DNA from: Paraconiothyrium sp. Pb-2020
Taxonomy: Eukaryota > Ascomycota > Dothideomycetes > Pleosporales > Didymosphaeriaceae
Assembly: GCA_022419385.1 (NCBI GenBank)
Contig: JAJUBI010000006.1
Location: 1,178,001 to 1,242,000 of the forward strand
Reading direction: 5' to 3'
Length of the DNA: 64,000 bases
The notes beneath the pieces were generated by a model. That model was not told the origin of the DNA, ran no database searches, and saw only the letters and a program-made list of their open reading frames with translations. Both the position numbers and the translations under genes were made by a program. Positions 35,181-45,590 of the stretch are shown here, one piece after another. The stretch's first letter is position 1. Every line of letters starts with the position of its first letter.

Positions 35181-35654
35181 TTGACTCGTGGGGACAACGC
35201 GCTGACAATACTGCAGAGGCAGGGCATCAGGTATACGCCCCTAGAGCGTGGTCAAATCCGGTTTCTTGCAATTCGTCCTGGCTGCTTCGAAGACAAGGCT
35301 GTGACGCATTTAGTCACTGTCCCTTTATTAGAGTCGCCGCCCTACGAAGCTCTCTCCTATACATGTGCATGGGATGATCGCGACACCCTTGTCATCCCTT
35401 GTCATCGATGGGCAGACCGTGGATATACATGCACTAAGGTTCGAGAACTGTGAAAGGTTGATCTGGGCGGATGCGACTTCCGACATCGACATTCGACAGA
35501 TCCCAGGGATGAATACTTCGCAGTCTTCAGCGTCGTAGAGAACGACCTTGGTGGTAGTCTCGCTCTAGCCCCAGAGTGCACGTATAGTAAGGGTATCGAA
35601 GAGCTGCATCGCAAGTTTGTGACGGAGATGCAGCGCCTTAGTGAGGCCATATAA
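35181..35654 (+). pseudogene. Decayed HET-domain (heterokaryon incompatibility) gene fragment
   Basis: Pieces of a HET domain lie in order in shifting frames. The first frame has IRYTPLERGQIRFLAIRPG, then VPLLESPPYEALSYTCAWDD, matching the first HET block (PxYEALSYxWG). A 10-bp direct duplication (CCCTTGTCAT twice, at about 35390-35410) throws the frame; the shifted frame continues IDGQTVDIHALRF and LIWADA, the second block. Further on another frame reads TDPRDEYFAVFSVVENDLGG and YSKGIEELHRKFVTEMQRL up to TAA at 35652-35654, matching the later TDPRDxxYA...YS.sv.elf segment. The middle of the domain is missing. HET proteins trigger cell death on fusion of unlike individuals and often turn over as pseudogenes. 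No intact neighbour of this type is present. Confidence 0.78.
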
Positions 35655-36326
35655 GACAAATGACTCAGCGCTGTGCGGCAAAACTTTAGGCTACATATGG
35701 TACGCAGCTTGGACGCGGGTGTGGAGGGGTTAAGATACCATATCAGCTTGACTCTAGATACCGGGTGTAATCGAGGCAACTCAAGTTGTACTGAATGACT
35801 TGTGGATCCAGAACGATATAGACAGAGATGATTTGAGTAATTGTGGCTGGAGGCAAATATACGCTGTTATGCTGCTGTGTCATGTAATGTGCAAACGTAG
35901 ACTCGAACATTGGTATTTCCTCAATTATACAAATGCAGCTCACCATTTCCAGCATCAGAGAAAGGACTTTTCGAGCGCGTCTTGTAGTGGGCTGATGTTA
36001 GAATTTCCGTTCGTCCCGCCTCGGCTCGATGCGGCGAGCTAAACCCTGTTGAGCGCAATTGCAACAACGTCATGCTTGTGTTGTGGGTCGCAGCTCTCAC
36101 CACCCAGGATATGCAAGCTTCTTAGTCACGACCCGAAACGTTTAAATACTCCTTGGGGTCCGGGGTACCGTTTATCCCTCCCTCTTAATCTCCTCTCTTT
36201 CTTTTCATACCTCTCCACTCTTTGCTGGCTCACGCCGGGCGCCTGCAGCTTCGTTTTGCGATTGTTCACGAAAGGATTATAGTCACGACCAGACCAAAGA
36301 GCAATTGAGAATAATCAACCGTCAAG
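35655..36326. promoter_or_regulatory. Upstream region of acetyl-CoA hydrolase, with CT-rich tract
   Basis: A strongly pyrimidine-rich tract at about 36170-36230 lies just before the probable transcription start, typical of highly expressed fungal genes. No other gene is seen. Confidence 0.5.
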
Positions 36327-38423
36327 ATGTCCGTATCCGCAGCATTGAAGAGTAGAGTCAGGAGACCGAGCTATTTGAAGAAGATCGCGAAGGCTGAGGA
36401 CCTACTTCATCATTTTCCAAACGGTGCATATGTCGGTTGGAGTGGGTTCACAGGTGTAGGATATCCAAAGTGAGTATCTCATCTCCCTTTCATGCGATCT
36501 CGGTCGAGTTGTTTGTGAGATGTTGAGAAGGGGTGTCGTGTCTTTCCCGAGGCGGAACGGAAGCTTGGGGGCCCGAGCCATCTCCGAGCAAGAGATGAGA
36601 GCACAGATCAAATTTTTTGTGGGTCAATCGAGGCAAAGCAAGTGTTTGGAACTTTCAGCGTTAACGGTGCCTGTTTATGCATATTATGTGCGTTTGATGG
36701 GCAAGAGATGGAAGCAAGGGAAATTAATCCACCATTTCCACGCGGCGTATGCCCAGATCGACCAATGACTAACAGCCCGACCTCAGGAAGATACCTACTG
36801 CCTTGGCCGACCATGTTGAAAAGAACAATCTGCAGGGTCAGATGAAATACAACCTTTTTGTTGGCGCATCTTCTGGTGCCGAGACTGAAAACCGATGGGC
36901 GCGTTTGAACATGATCGAGCGGCGATCGCCTCATCAGGTTGGAAAGGAAATTGCAAAGGGCATCAATAATGGAAACATCAAGTTCTTCGACAAACATCTG
37001 AGCATGTTCCCGGTAGACTTGATGTATGGGTATGTACACAGTCCAATTTATGCTTGGACCAATGCACGAACAAATCATCCATTGCAGAGAAAGTAGAACG
37101 CTAACGTTGAGTAGATACTACACGCTCAACAAACCCAATAACCGCCTCGATGTGACCATCGTGGAAGCTTCTGCCATTACCGAAGACGGCGGCATCATTC
37201 CTGGTGCTTCCGTTGGCGCATCACCTGAACTTATCCAAATGGCCGACAAAATTATAATTGAAGTAAATACGGCAGCTCCTTCTTTCGAAGGCCTACACGA
37301 TATTACCATGACTGATCTGCCCCCTCGCCGGAAACCGTATCTTATCATGGCCCCTGAGGACCGCATTGGTACCCCTCATATCCCAATCGATCCTGAGCGT
37401 GTCGTGGCGATTGTCGAGAGTGACTATCCCGATCAGACTCAACCGAATGCGCCTGAGGATGACACGAGCCGGGCAATTGCTTCGAACTTAATTGAATTTC
37501 TGAAGCATGAGGTGAACCACGGCAGACTCCCAGAGAACCTGCTTCCTCTCCAGTCCGGTATTGGTAATATCGCGAATGCAGTTATCGGAGGTTTGGCTGT
37601 AAGTCACGCGTCATGTTCTGATGCATACGGCAAGATGCTCTTCTTCAGGATTGACACTAACTAATCTTAGTCTGGAGGTGCAAACTTCAAGAACCTCAAA
37701 GTTTGGACAGAGGTGCTACAGGACTCCTTCCTTGACCTTTTCGACTCTGGCAACCTAGACTTCGCCACCGCAACCTCCATCCGCTTCTCTCCCGACGGCT
37801 TCCAGCGCTTCTACAAGAATTGGGACCAATACGCACCCAAGCTACTCCTCCGCTCCCAGCAGGTTTCGAATTCACCCGAGATCATTCGCCGCCTCGGAGT
37901 CATTGGTATGAACACCCCTGTTGAAGTCGACATGTATGCGCACGCAAACAGTACCTGCGTCATGGGATCCCGTATGCTCAACGGCCTTGGCGGATCCGCA
38001 GACTTCCTCCGTTCTGCCAAGTACTCTATCATGCACACGCCCTCTACACGCCCCTCGAAGACCGATCCCACAGGTGTCTCCTGCATTGTGCCCATGTGCA
38101 CGCACATCGACCAAACAGAACACGACCTCGACGTTATTGTAACGGAGCAAGGTCTCGCTGATGTACGCGGTCTTTCACCGCGCGAACGCGCGCGCGTCAT
38201 CATCAAGAAATGTGCCCATCCCGATTACCAGCCTATTTTGGAAGACTACTTCAACAAGGCGGAGTTCGAGTGCTTGAGGAAGGGCTGGGGCCATGAGCCG
38301 CATTTGTTGTGGAACAGCTTCGACATGCACAAGCACTTGAATGAGAAAGGTACGATGAAGTTACCGAGCTGGGACTGGAGGAGCAGTGAGGAGGGCATGG
38401 CCAGTGCGAAGAGCAAGCTGTGA
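36327..38423 (+). CDS. ACH1: Acetyl-CoA hydrolase / succinyl-CoA:acetate CoA-transferase
   Basis: 540 residues in four exons (36327-36469, 36787-37029, 37115-37598, 37671-38423). The mitochondrial enzyme transfers CoA between succinyl- or propionyl-CoA and acetate, detoxifying acetate and propionate. Landmarks: GAYVGWSGFTGVGYPKKIP near the N-terminus, SSGAETENRWA, and the CoA-transferase motifs QSGIGNIANAVIGGL (preceding the third intron) and VTEQGLADVRGLSPRERA. MCTHIDQTEHDLDVIVTEQG is highly conserved in Ach1. The usual fungal length is about 525 residues. The first intron (36470-36786) is 317 nt, much longer than others here. An ORF inside it shows no family feature. The start matches MSVSAALKSRV of the family. 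Confidence 0.95.
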
Positions 38424-39032
38424 AGAGTAACCCAGTAGATCAGTGTTTGCAGAGACATGGACGGCGTTTCGGTAGCGTATTGTAGGATACATCAATGGAA
38501 ATACTCTATGAGTTCGAGTCTCGGCAGTCACCTGATCTTTCACAGTATATCAGGCCAGCCATTGCTGTCACATGTATCGGCCCCTTATCATCTCATCTTC
38601 ACACAAATGAGTTTTGTTAGTAAACAAGGAGTGTGATTGTGCCTATCTCTATGGACATAACAACAGTTGGCGGATGGGAAAGTCTGTAAAAGAAAGGAAA
38701 AGGAAACCAACTGTCAACAATTGAAAGTCTCGTCCATCATCTAGGTACGCTGCCGTACATAGCGATGCTCAAGATATAGTGGTGCTTCCGCATGAAAGTT
38801 GAGTTTCGAGGGGAGAGTATAGAAAGCAGGGGACCTGTTTTATTGATTCCGCAGATCCCGTCTTTGAAGATAATGAGTGAAGTAATAATGATTTGGGTAT
38901 CAATGAGAAAACCTTCGAAGGATCGAGAAGTACTTGAATCTCAAGTTCAACGACCAGAGGGCAACAGTGTTCGTCATCTACACCGTGGTTAGCCAGAAAC
39001 CGAATACGTGAAGCCAGGGCGCTAGAGTGAAG
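38424..39032. other. Convergent 3' flanks, ACH1 / Cys-rich protein 1
   Basis: About 0.6 kb between convergent genes. A B-box-like GAGTTCGAGTC at about 38511-38521 was considered for a tRNA and rejected. Otherwise nothing is seen. Confidence 0.45.
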
Positions 39033-39455
39033 CTAGTTCTGGTATTTATCCGCCTTTTTAAGGAGAAGACGCCTCTTCTTATCCTTGCTCGTCTGCGCTT
39101 GCTGCTGCTTGGCGGTGGCTTTCTCAGCTGCAATCTCCTGGCGTTGAATGGCCTGATTTGCCATCTGCTCGCGCGCCTCTGCTTCCAACTGGAGATCATG
39201 CTTGCTCCTATAGTCTGCAGGCAAGTTCTGCTTGAGCTTTTTGTGGGACATATTGTAGCCTTCGGCGTAGGGATGAGAGAAACAACCGCCACCACTCTTA
39301 CTGCTCTTCACCGTGAAGACGTTTCCACAGGCCTCACAGTAAGCAACGTGGTTCTGTTTGAAGCACCGCTTAGTGGGAGATCCGCCGCATAGCCCACAGT
39401 GGTGCTTGTAGTTGTTCCCATCCTTATTCTGCTTGTTGCGGGGAATTGGGGCCAT
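39033..39455 (-). CDS. Cys-rich putative zinc-binding protein, paralogue 1
   Basis: A single-exon frame of 140 residues. Cysteines 20, 23, 31, 40, 43 and 58 with His61 follow C-x2-C-x7-C-x8-C-x2-C-x14-C-x2-H, suggesting one or two structural zinc sites. The core KRCFKQNHVAYCEACGNVF is followed by YAEGYNMSHKKLKQNLPADY and a Lys/Gln/Glu-rich helical tail (TAKQQQAQTSKDKKRRLLLK). The tail is basic enough for nuclear or RNA/DNA contact. No signal peptide. The gene is clearly related to the next one upstream at 40038-40418, in the same orientation with 582 bp between. I do not recognise a named family. Ribosome- or nucleic-acid-associated function is only a guess. Confidence 0.75.
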   Translation of the reverse strand: MAPIPRNKQNKDGNNYKHHCGLCGGSPTKRCFKQNHVAYCEACGNVFTVKSSKSGGGCFSHPYAEGYNMSHKKLKQNLPADYRSKHDLQLEAEAREQMANQAIQRQEIAAEKATAKQQQAQTSKDKKRRLLLKKADKYQN

Positions 39456-40037
39456 TTCGGATAGTGTGTGTTCTTGCTGGCTTTGTTGTGAGAGATGTTA
39501 GGCTTGCTAAGAAGCCCTGATCTGCTTGGGATTCTACTTTGTATTCAACCGTAAAGGGTTGTAGTTGATACCAGGTGTAGGTTGAAGGGATACTCAAAAA
39601 AGAGTAGCCCTGTGGTTTCTTATCACACAAGGGGCTCTAAGGTTGAGTCGCAAATCATTGTAAGTGGCGATAGACCACGATTGGTCATGTGGACAGTCGC
39701 GTATTATCCTTAATAGTCCATTTGACTTTAATTTTGGTCACAGTTTTGGACAAAATCACTAGATACCCAACACTTATAATTCATTTCGTCTCTCAACAAG
39801 CCCAAGGTCACGCTCGCCACCCCAAAAAGGATATTTGCCTGTTCTTCTGAAGATCATGAGATGAGATACCCCATAAAAGTAAGGAAAATGGAAAAGCCGC
39901 CGTACGTGAACAATGCCTACTCAACCTGAACAATGTCTCTCCGACACATGGCACTTAGACACTCGCCAGGATCGTCCAAAACACGGGACTAGCTCCTCAT
40001 CGAGAAGGTAGTGCTGGTTGCCGCGATTCTTTGCCTT
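39456..40037. promoter_or_regulatory. Spacer between the two Cys-rich paralogues
   Basis: 582 bp, AT-rich, with no obvious shared element at the two upstream regions by eye. It carries the promoter of paralogue 1 and the 3' flank of paralogue 2. Confidence 0.45.
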
Positions 40038-40418
40038 CTACTTCCTCTTCTTCTCCTCCACTTTCTTGCCCTTGTCCTTCCTGGACTCTTGCTCCTGGGC
40101 GGCCCCCTTAGCCTCTGTAGCGGCTTCGGCCTCTCGCATATGCTCAGCAATGATGTTCGCTTCTTGCTGGCGCTCGAACTCGGTGCGATGGTGTGCTGGC
40201 AGACCGCTCTTTACCTTCTTAGCGGAGAGGTTGTATCCGTTGGCGTACGTGTGGTCGTTGCAACCAGTCTTGCTAAAAGACTGAAAGATGTTGCCACACA
40301 CCTCACACCGACAGATGTGGTACTGCTTGAAGCATCTCGCGTGAACGGCACCCTTGCATGTCCTGCAGTGGTGGTTATAGCCGTTAGCCGAGTCCTCAGT
40401 ACGAGTGAATCCAGTCAT
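40038..40418 (-). CDS. Cys-rich putative zinc-binding protein, paralogue 2
   Basis: A single-exon frame of 126 residues, homologous over about 80 residues to the protein at 39033-39455. The pattern is C18-x2-C21-x7-C29-x8-C38-x2-C41-x11-C53-x2-H56. Shared blocks are CFKQ-H---C-CGN-F and YANGYNLSAKKVKSGLPAHH (versus YAEGYNMSHKKLKQNLPADY). The tail is again charged and helical (EQESRKDKGKKVEEKKRK) but differs in sequence. The product has an extra Cys36 not seen in its partner. Protein identity of the shared core is roughly 45 percent by eye, so the duplication is not recent. No known family recognised. Confidence 0.75.
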   Translation of the reverse strand: MTGFTRTEDSANGYNHHCRTCKGAVHARCFKQYHICRCEVCGNIFQSFSKTGCNDHTYANGYNLSAKKVKSGLPAHHRTEFERQQEANIIAEHMREAEAATEAKGAAQEQESRKDKGKKVEEKKRK

Positions 40419-41113
40419 TATGTCCTAATCTCAATTAGTTCGAGTCTTTTGGTGCCTTTGGAAAAGTGTTTGCGTTTTGTTCAAGATCTTCTTACTGTGG
40501 CTATCAGACTATTGACTTAGGTGATATGGTCTCGAGACTTGGAGACGAGGTTTAGCTTCCACTTCAAGAGCTGGGATTATGGCCTAATGTGACCCGGAGT
40601 GACACGATTCAATACGCACATCTTGGAAGGTATGGGGCCACTGCAGATACCAATCTTAAAGTGTTAAAGTAGAAGGGAGCTTGTCGTACTCGACTAGGTA
40701 CTTGGTCATCTTTGGAGTTGAAATTTTTACAATTTTTCGACTCTGATATACTTCCCACATAATTCGTTATCAAAGATCTTATGCAAGACCATAGTATATT
40801 TTCACCCTATAAAACCTAACTTCATGTGCCCATGATCTCTAATACGCTGTTCCCTTAATGGTGTACCTTTGTGAGTTTGGCACCACTCCACAGTGAAAAA
40901 GCAGTGAAACATCAAAGAATATGCCGAAAGACGCCGACCTGTACTAAAACCAAGTGAAAGTTATGGAGCGAGGTTCTGACGCCAGCTCACAGCGCACTGC
41001 GTATGTAACGGTCGCTCGGTTCGACGGGGACATCACACACCCTTGACAACACCACCCGTCAACTTTCTCGAACACATATTCGCCGCCTGAAAAGTCTCTA
41101 TAGGCCTCATTAA
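40419..41113. promoter_or_regulatory. Divergent upstream region, Cys-rich paralogue 2 / APH-like kinase
   Basis: 695 bp between outward-facing genes, AT-rich around 40660-40900. No element identified. Confidence 0.45.
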
Positions 41114-42715
41114 ATGGAGATTCTGAAGCTGTTCACCTGCTGTGCAGGTCGTCGAGCTGCGCACCCAACTCTCATCGCTTCGGACTTCTCCAATACTTTC
41201 GAAAGCTTTCCCCAAAGCCAAGTTCAAGGATCGCAAGCTGCGCGCAACCTTTACGTGACTGAGTCTACTGTCCACTGCTCGGATGAACAAGTAGACAATG
41301 ATACTTCGAGGGCAAATAGTACTCTGGCAATCGATTCGGACGAATCATCCTGGGACGAAGAACTCTATCGTTGGGGTCCCTTCCAAGACATTCCGGACTC
41401 ATCCTTCGCAACACTCGCGGCGAAGGCATGTCATTCGGACGAGCCTGGTGCGCCGTTCGTAGTCGAACGGGCCGTGCATGGCCATCACAGCCTCGTGGTC
41501 GTCCTCAGCAACGGTACCAGCAAACTGATTGTTAAAATTCCGGTAGTCGGCACGAAAGATCGATGGAACAAGCAGCACGAGCCCATCTTGAGCTCCGAGG
41601 CAGACACCATGGTCTGGATAAAGGACCAGGTCCCTCACTTTCCAGTGGCCGATGTTTTAGACTATAACAACGATATTGCCACCCCATATAGTTGCCACTC
41701 GTTCATTGAAGGAAAGTCTGCGATCGATATCTGGTACGATAACGATGGTGAAGAAGAGGAAACCGAGCACGAAGATGTCGAGACTAATACTACCACTGAA
41801 TGGACGGACAATCCTTCCGAGGAGTGCGAGCAGCGTCGCCATGTATTTCTTCGGTCTTTGGCACGAATCATGGCTGGATTGCGGCAGATCTCCATGAATG
41901 AGACAGGCATGCTACAGCTAGAGGGCGAGGATTCTGATGAGGCAACTATACGTCCGCTCGTTGGTTACATCGGAGCTGGCTTCCTGCTCGACCACCCGTA
42001 TTGGAATTTTCCAGTATTTCCCACCGCTTCAGCATTCTGGCAAGAACGTGTAGCCCGGTACAATCCCGCCACCCCCTATTCCATGGGCTTGCGCGCTGTT
42101 TTAGAAGTGATTGTGAACTCTCCTCCCTTCGTATGTTCAAAAGCATCGCCTCAGGATGAGGAGGAGTTATTCAAACATTACCACCCGGATCTCGACCTAC
42201 AGAACATACTTGTCACCGATGATAGAGAAGTGATCGGAATTCTTGACTGGGAAGGCGCCTTCTTCGCTCCTCGCTGCGTTGGCCACATCTCCCTCCCCTC
42301 ATTCCTTAAATACGATTGGACGCCCATTGCAGATACTCTTTCTGCAGGTCGTCTTCAACACCTCAGCAAGTACCGCGAGATTTACGCGAACGCAATGATC
42401 GAAGCGTGTGGCGGCCCGGATTCAGACGCCAAATACACGATGCAATCGGGCCTATATGGTGCTGTCGTGTACACGTTCTTTAGCAACTTCGGACCAAACT
42501 TCCATGACAAGGCCGATAAGCTTGTCAAGACACTGTTCAAGAAGATTCCAGAACTGCGCGATATGAGGGAGGAAGCTTTTGAGGAATATATGGAAAGCCT
42601 TGGGAATGGTTCGCTGGAGGACCGCAAAATCTTGGAGAATTGGATTCCCAAGCTTCTGGACCACCGCACGTCACACTGCCAGGTCAAGGAACTGGCACTG
42701 CTTACCTTGAGGTAA
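41114..42715 (+). CDS. APH-family (aminoglycoside phosphotransferase-like) kinase
   Basis: A single-exon gene of 533 residues. The protein-kinase-like APH fold is shown by the lysine strand SKLIVKIPV, the helix SSEADTMVWIKDQVPHFPV, the linker YSCHSFIEGKSAIDIW, the catalytic loop HPDLDLQNILV (catalytic Asp, metal-binding Asn) and the DxD/DFG-equivalent VIGILDWEGA. Filamentous fungi have many such proteins, mostly of unknown substrate; antibiotic resistance is not implied. An acidic insertion (EEEETEHEDVETN, about residues 214-240) interrupts the N-lobe/hinge area and is unusual. The first 75 residues are variable. Start is the first ATG; no signal peptide. Confidence 0.85.
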   Translation: MEILKLFTCCAGRRAAHPTLIASDFSNTFESFPQSQVQGSQAARNLYVTESTVHCSDEQVDNDTSRANSTLAIDSDESSWDEELYRWGPFQDIPDSSFATLAAKACHSDEPGAPFVVERAVHGHHSLVVVLSNGTSKLIVKIPVVGTKDRWNKQHEPILSSEADTMVWIKDQVPHFPVADVLDYNNDIATPYSCHSFIEGKSAIDIWYDNDGEEEETEHEDVETNTTTEWTDNPSEECEQRRHVFLRSLARIMAGLRQISMNETGMLQLEGEDSDEATIRPLVGYIGAGFLLDHPYWNFPVFPTASAFWQERVARYNPATPYSMGLRAVLEVIVNSPPFVCSKASPQDEEELFKHYHPDLDLQNILVTDDREVIGILDWEGAFFAPRCVGHISLPSFLKYDWTPIADTLSAGRLQHLSKYREIYANAMIEACGGPDSDAKYTMQSGLYGAVVYTFFSNFGPNFHDKADKLVKTLFKKIPELRDMREEAFEEYMESLGNGSLEDRKILENWIPKLLDHRTSHCQVKELALLTLR

Positions 42716-43419
42716 CACAGGGCACCAAGTTGGCAAGATGCTCCATTGCTCATAGAATTCCAAGCATCAAGCGTGTATGACGACAAGTCGCCGGACAATA
42801 TTGGCTCCGAAGTGCTGAATATGTATCGCCTTGGGCGTTGCTATGCGCTGCGGCTTCTAGAACACGGTGAAAGATTCACGTCATTGACGCGTATAACATT
42901 TCTTTATTTCACTATACAAGCAACTCATTCAAATTGAATCGTCGATACATAGAATCTGAGTTGAAATTTTGGTCATTTGTCTCTCGTCCTCATCAACGCT
43001 AGCTCTTTCCCCGTGCCTCGGTCTCGCGCCGATATCTCCAACGCGATTCCGCACTTGCATAACAAACTTTCTTATTGTTGCGCCGAGATCTCACTATGCT
43101 CTATACGAACTACGTCGAAGTTGTCATGCTTCACGAGAGTAGGAGAACAGCGGCTTATACATAAACTCGGCCTCCCTGAACAGCAATATTATCTCATAGC
43201 GTCCGAAATATGTTGTGAATACACCTCAGTGTGGATGAGCTCATCTTTTTTATATATCATGGTCACAGAATGCTCGGCATTTACTATGTACCGTCGCAAT
43301 ACTATGAAATTGCCCCTAGGATCATGGCAACGATCCTATCGATGTACTTGTGGGCGTTTGGATCGGTGAAGCAAACATGATAATGAGCGCGCCCGTGTTG
43401 AGTTGAGTGACGCGGGTTT
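42716..43419. other. Convergent 3' flanks
   Basis: About 0.7 kb between the APH-like and HD-domain genes, AT-rich, with no supportable coding sequence. Confidence 0.45.
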
Positions 43420-44174
43420 TTACTTCGGGTCAATCTCATCTAGATCACAGGTTTCCAATAAGTCCTGCGTTAATTTGCCTTTCCGATCATATCCATCCAC
43501 GTACTTGTCTCCCCATTCGCCAACAGTGTTGTCATATGTTGTCTGTGGCTTACTGACACACAGTGAGCACATATTCGCCTTCAGGTCTTTCATTAATCCA
43601 AGTCTTGGAAATTCCTAAACGGGTAAGTTAGTGTTTATTCGATTGAGATTCCTTGACTTGCCCTGACAACGGCATTGTATTCTTCCCAAGATAACAGTCC
43701 CCTTTGCACTCTATCTGGGCCCTGAAAATCCGCCCAGATACCGTAGCTGCAGGCTTGTATCTCTGGCTCCTTTTCGAAAACGATACTTCCAATCGTGTGG
43801 AGAGCGACGGCATCCCAGACGAGCTGTAGTCTGTGTTCATCCCACTCTTCGCTTAGCCCCTCTCTTCGTAAGAATTCCCTAGCAGCATGAGCACCATCGA
43901 TTTCGAATCGCTTGTTTTTGCTGATGATTGTGCTCTCTGGTGGATGGCCGATGGGAAAACCTAGATCGTGTAACAGGGCTGCGATAGCGTGCGCTTCACG
44001 ATCACGGGCTGGAAGAACCTTATCAGCGATGATGAAACCAAGCAGGAGAGAGCGAAGCACATGGTTGTAAGTGCTATCGCTGCTGTGGTTGCGTGCGAAG
44101 TCAATGGCTTTGGTGATTAGCGGCGTGTCCGGCACAGCCACGTTTGCGAGCATGCGTGTGGGAAGAGCTGACAT
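43420..44174 (-). CDS. HD-domain hydrolase, cyanamide hydratase (DDI2)-like
   Basis: 235 residues in two exons (44174-43662, 43614-43420). The HD metal site is visible as H (TYNHVLRSLLLGF), HD (AIAALLHDLGFP) and later D/H positions. The C-terminal EFPRLGLMKDLK, MCSLCVSKPQTTYDNTVGEWG and TQDLLETCDLDEIDPK blocks match fungal cyanamide hydratase-like proteins. To join EYNAVVR to EFPRL in frame, the intron must start GCAAGT and end TTTAG (47 nt), a GC-AG intron with the strong AG|GCAAGT consensus; no GT donor nearby restores the frame. DDI2/Cah enzymes hydrate cyanamide to urea, but most fungal paralogues have unknown substrates (some act on isocyanides or nitriles). The start is ATG 44174; an additional upstream exon is possible. 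Confidence 0.82.
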
Positions 44175-45590
44175 AGTGCAGAGATAGATGTCTGGTACTG
44201 TGTCGTCAAAGCCGATGTCAAGATGTTACGTAGCGAGGCCGAGGGGCATCTACATCTTACCCCACCTTCAACTGTAGGCCAATCGACATACCCAATATAC
44301 ATTCCCTTTGACGAGAACCAATCAGTAACCGTTTTGAAGTACGAGCTTTCAAAGCTATAGCCTTGCGTCCTGTATTTGAAGCATTCGGCGCGATAAGTCT
44401 ACGGGTAAACCTCCATCCTCCGTCCCACGCGAAACCATTACATGTACTACTGGGACAAGCGCAAAAGGATTCTCAGTTACAACAGAACAAATGTCTCCCC
44501 AGACATGTTTTACCACTCAATCGAGCAAACACGACCTGCTTTCCAGATTATGGGCATGGTTTGCAGCCTTCATGACTCTACTTCGTAGAGAAGTCCAACT
44601 CCTGCATGGGCGCGTACGTTCTTGTGCAACTTCTAAGGCTTCGCTTGCACCCGGTTCCTACAGTAAGAGGTACGACAACCTCACACAACGCTAATCAGTG
44701 GGAATACTCATCCTTCAAAAACCATACTTGGAGCTCTCCTCCGTTGTCCAACTTGATCGACTGCGCCGCAAGCTGCACGCATTTATCTGCATGGCTGGTG
44801 AAAGTCAACGGCACAAGCCTGTTCATATGCCCAGTGATACCAATAGTCAACCACAGTACTTTGTGAACCTAAGTGGCAATTCAATGATGTTGCGCTGGAA
44901 GAGCAACAAGTTTTCAAAACCCCTGCTGTTCTCTTACGTTGACACTCTGCTGCACAGTCACCACCTAAAATGCTATGGTATCCCATGCCCGGCTTCCAAC
45001 CGACGTTCTTGAAGCCCGAAAAAAGTCCAGAAAACGTGCATAGACTTCCCTTTGTCTCTCTACCATCTTTCGAATGTATCTTGGGTCTCTAGGTTGCTAT
45101 GCGTAATTGAAGAAGGATCAACAGAGTTCTTCAAATTTGTGGATGTGTACTTGGTAGCCTCGTACGGTGCGTCGCTGATCCTTCAACCTTTTCGTCTTAG
45201 TGCCGCGCCCTTTGCACAATACGCGTATTCGCCTGGCTCCGACCATCTTGCTGCTGAGCCTCAGCCCGCTGACATTGCAAATCTTAGCGAATGATTTTTG
45301 CGCTTCGCAGCAATGCAACTAGGATGCTTTTCTCGCTTGTCTCGATACGCGTATCTGGAGTCATTCCAGCTACAACATTCTGCTCAATGCTTACTCTTCG
45401 AGCAGATCAAGCCTTGTCAGGCGAGTGAAGTGGATAGCACGATGGCAGTACGCAGAGCCCCAAAATGGAGGAACTTGCGAAGGAGCAATGTATAAGAAAG
45501 GATCTTCGACAGCCACTTACTTTCAGTACATCAAATCCAGATATCCTCTCGAAAGATATCATTCAGACGGGCGCACCCAAGACAACTACC
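44175..45590. promoter_or_regulatory. Divergent upstream region, HD-domain gene / BBE-like oxidase
   Basis: 1.4 kb between outward-facing genes. Short open frames (60-104 codons) on the plus strand at 44363-45012 lack motifs. Nothing else is seen. Confidence 0.45.

Noticed and set aside
38505..38545. Possible tRNA 3' half (GAGTTCGAGTC with a flanking stem)
   Set aside because: The T-stem has mismatches and no matching D-arm, anticodon arm or 5' acceptor strand lies upstream.
41114..42715. APH-like protein as antibiotic-resistance gene or recent bacterial transfer
   Set aside because: Such kinases form large native families in filamentous fungi and the sequence style matches them.
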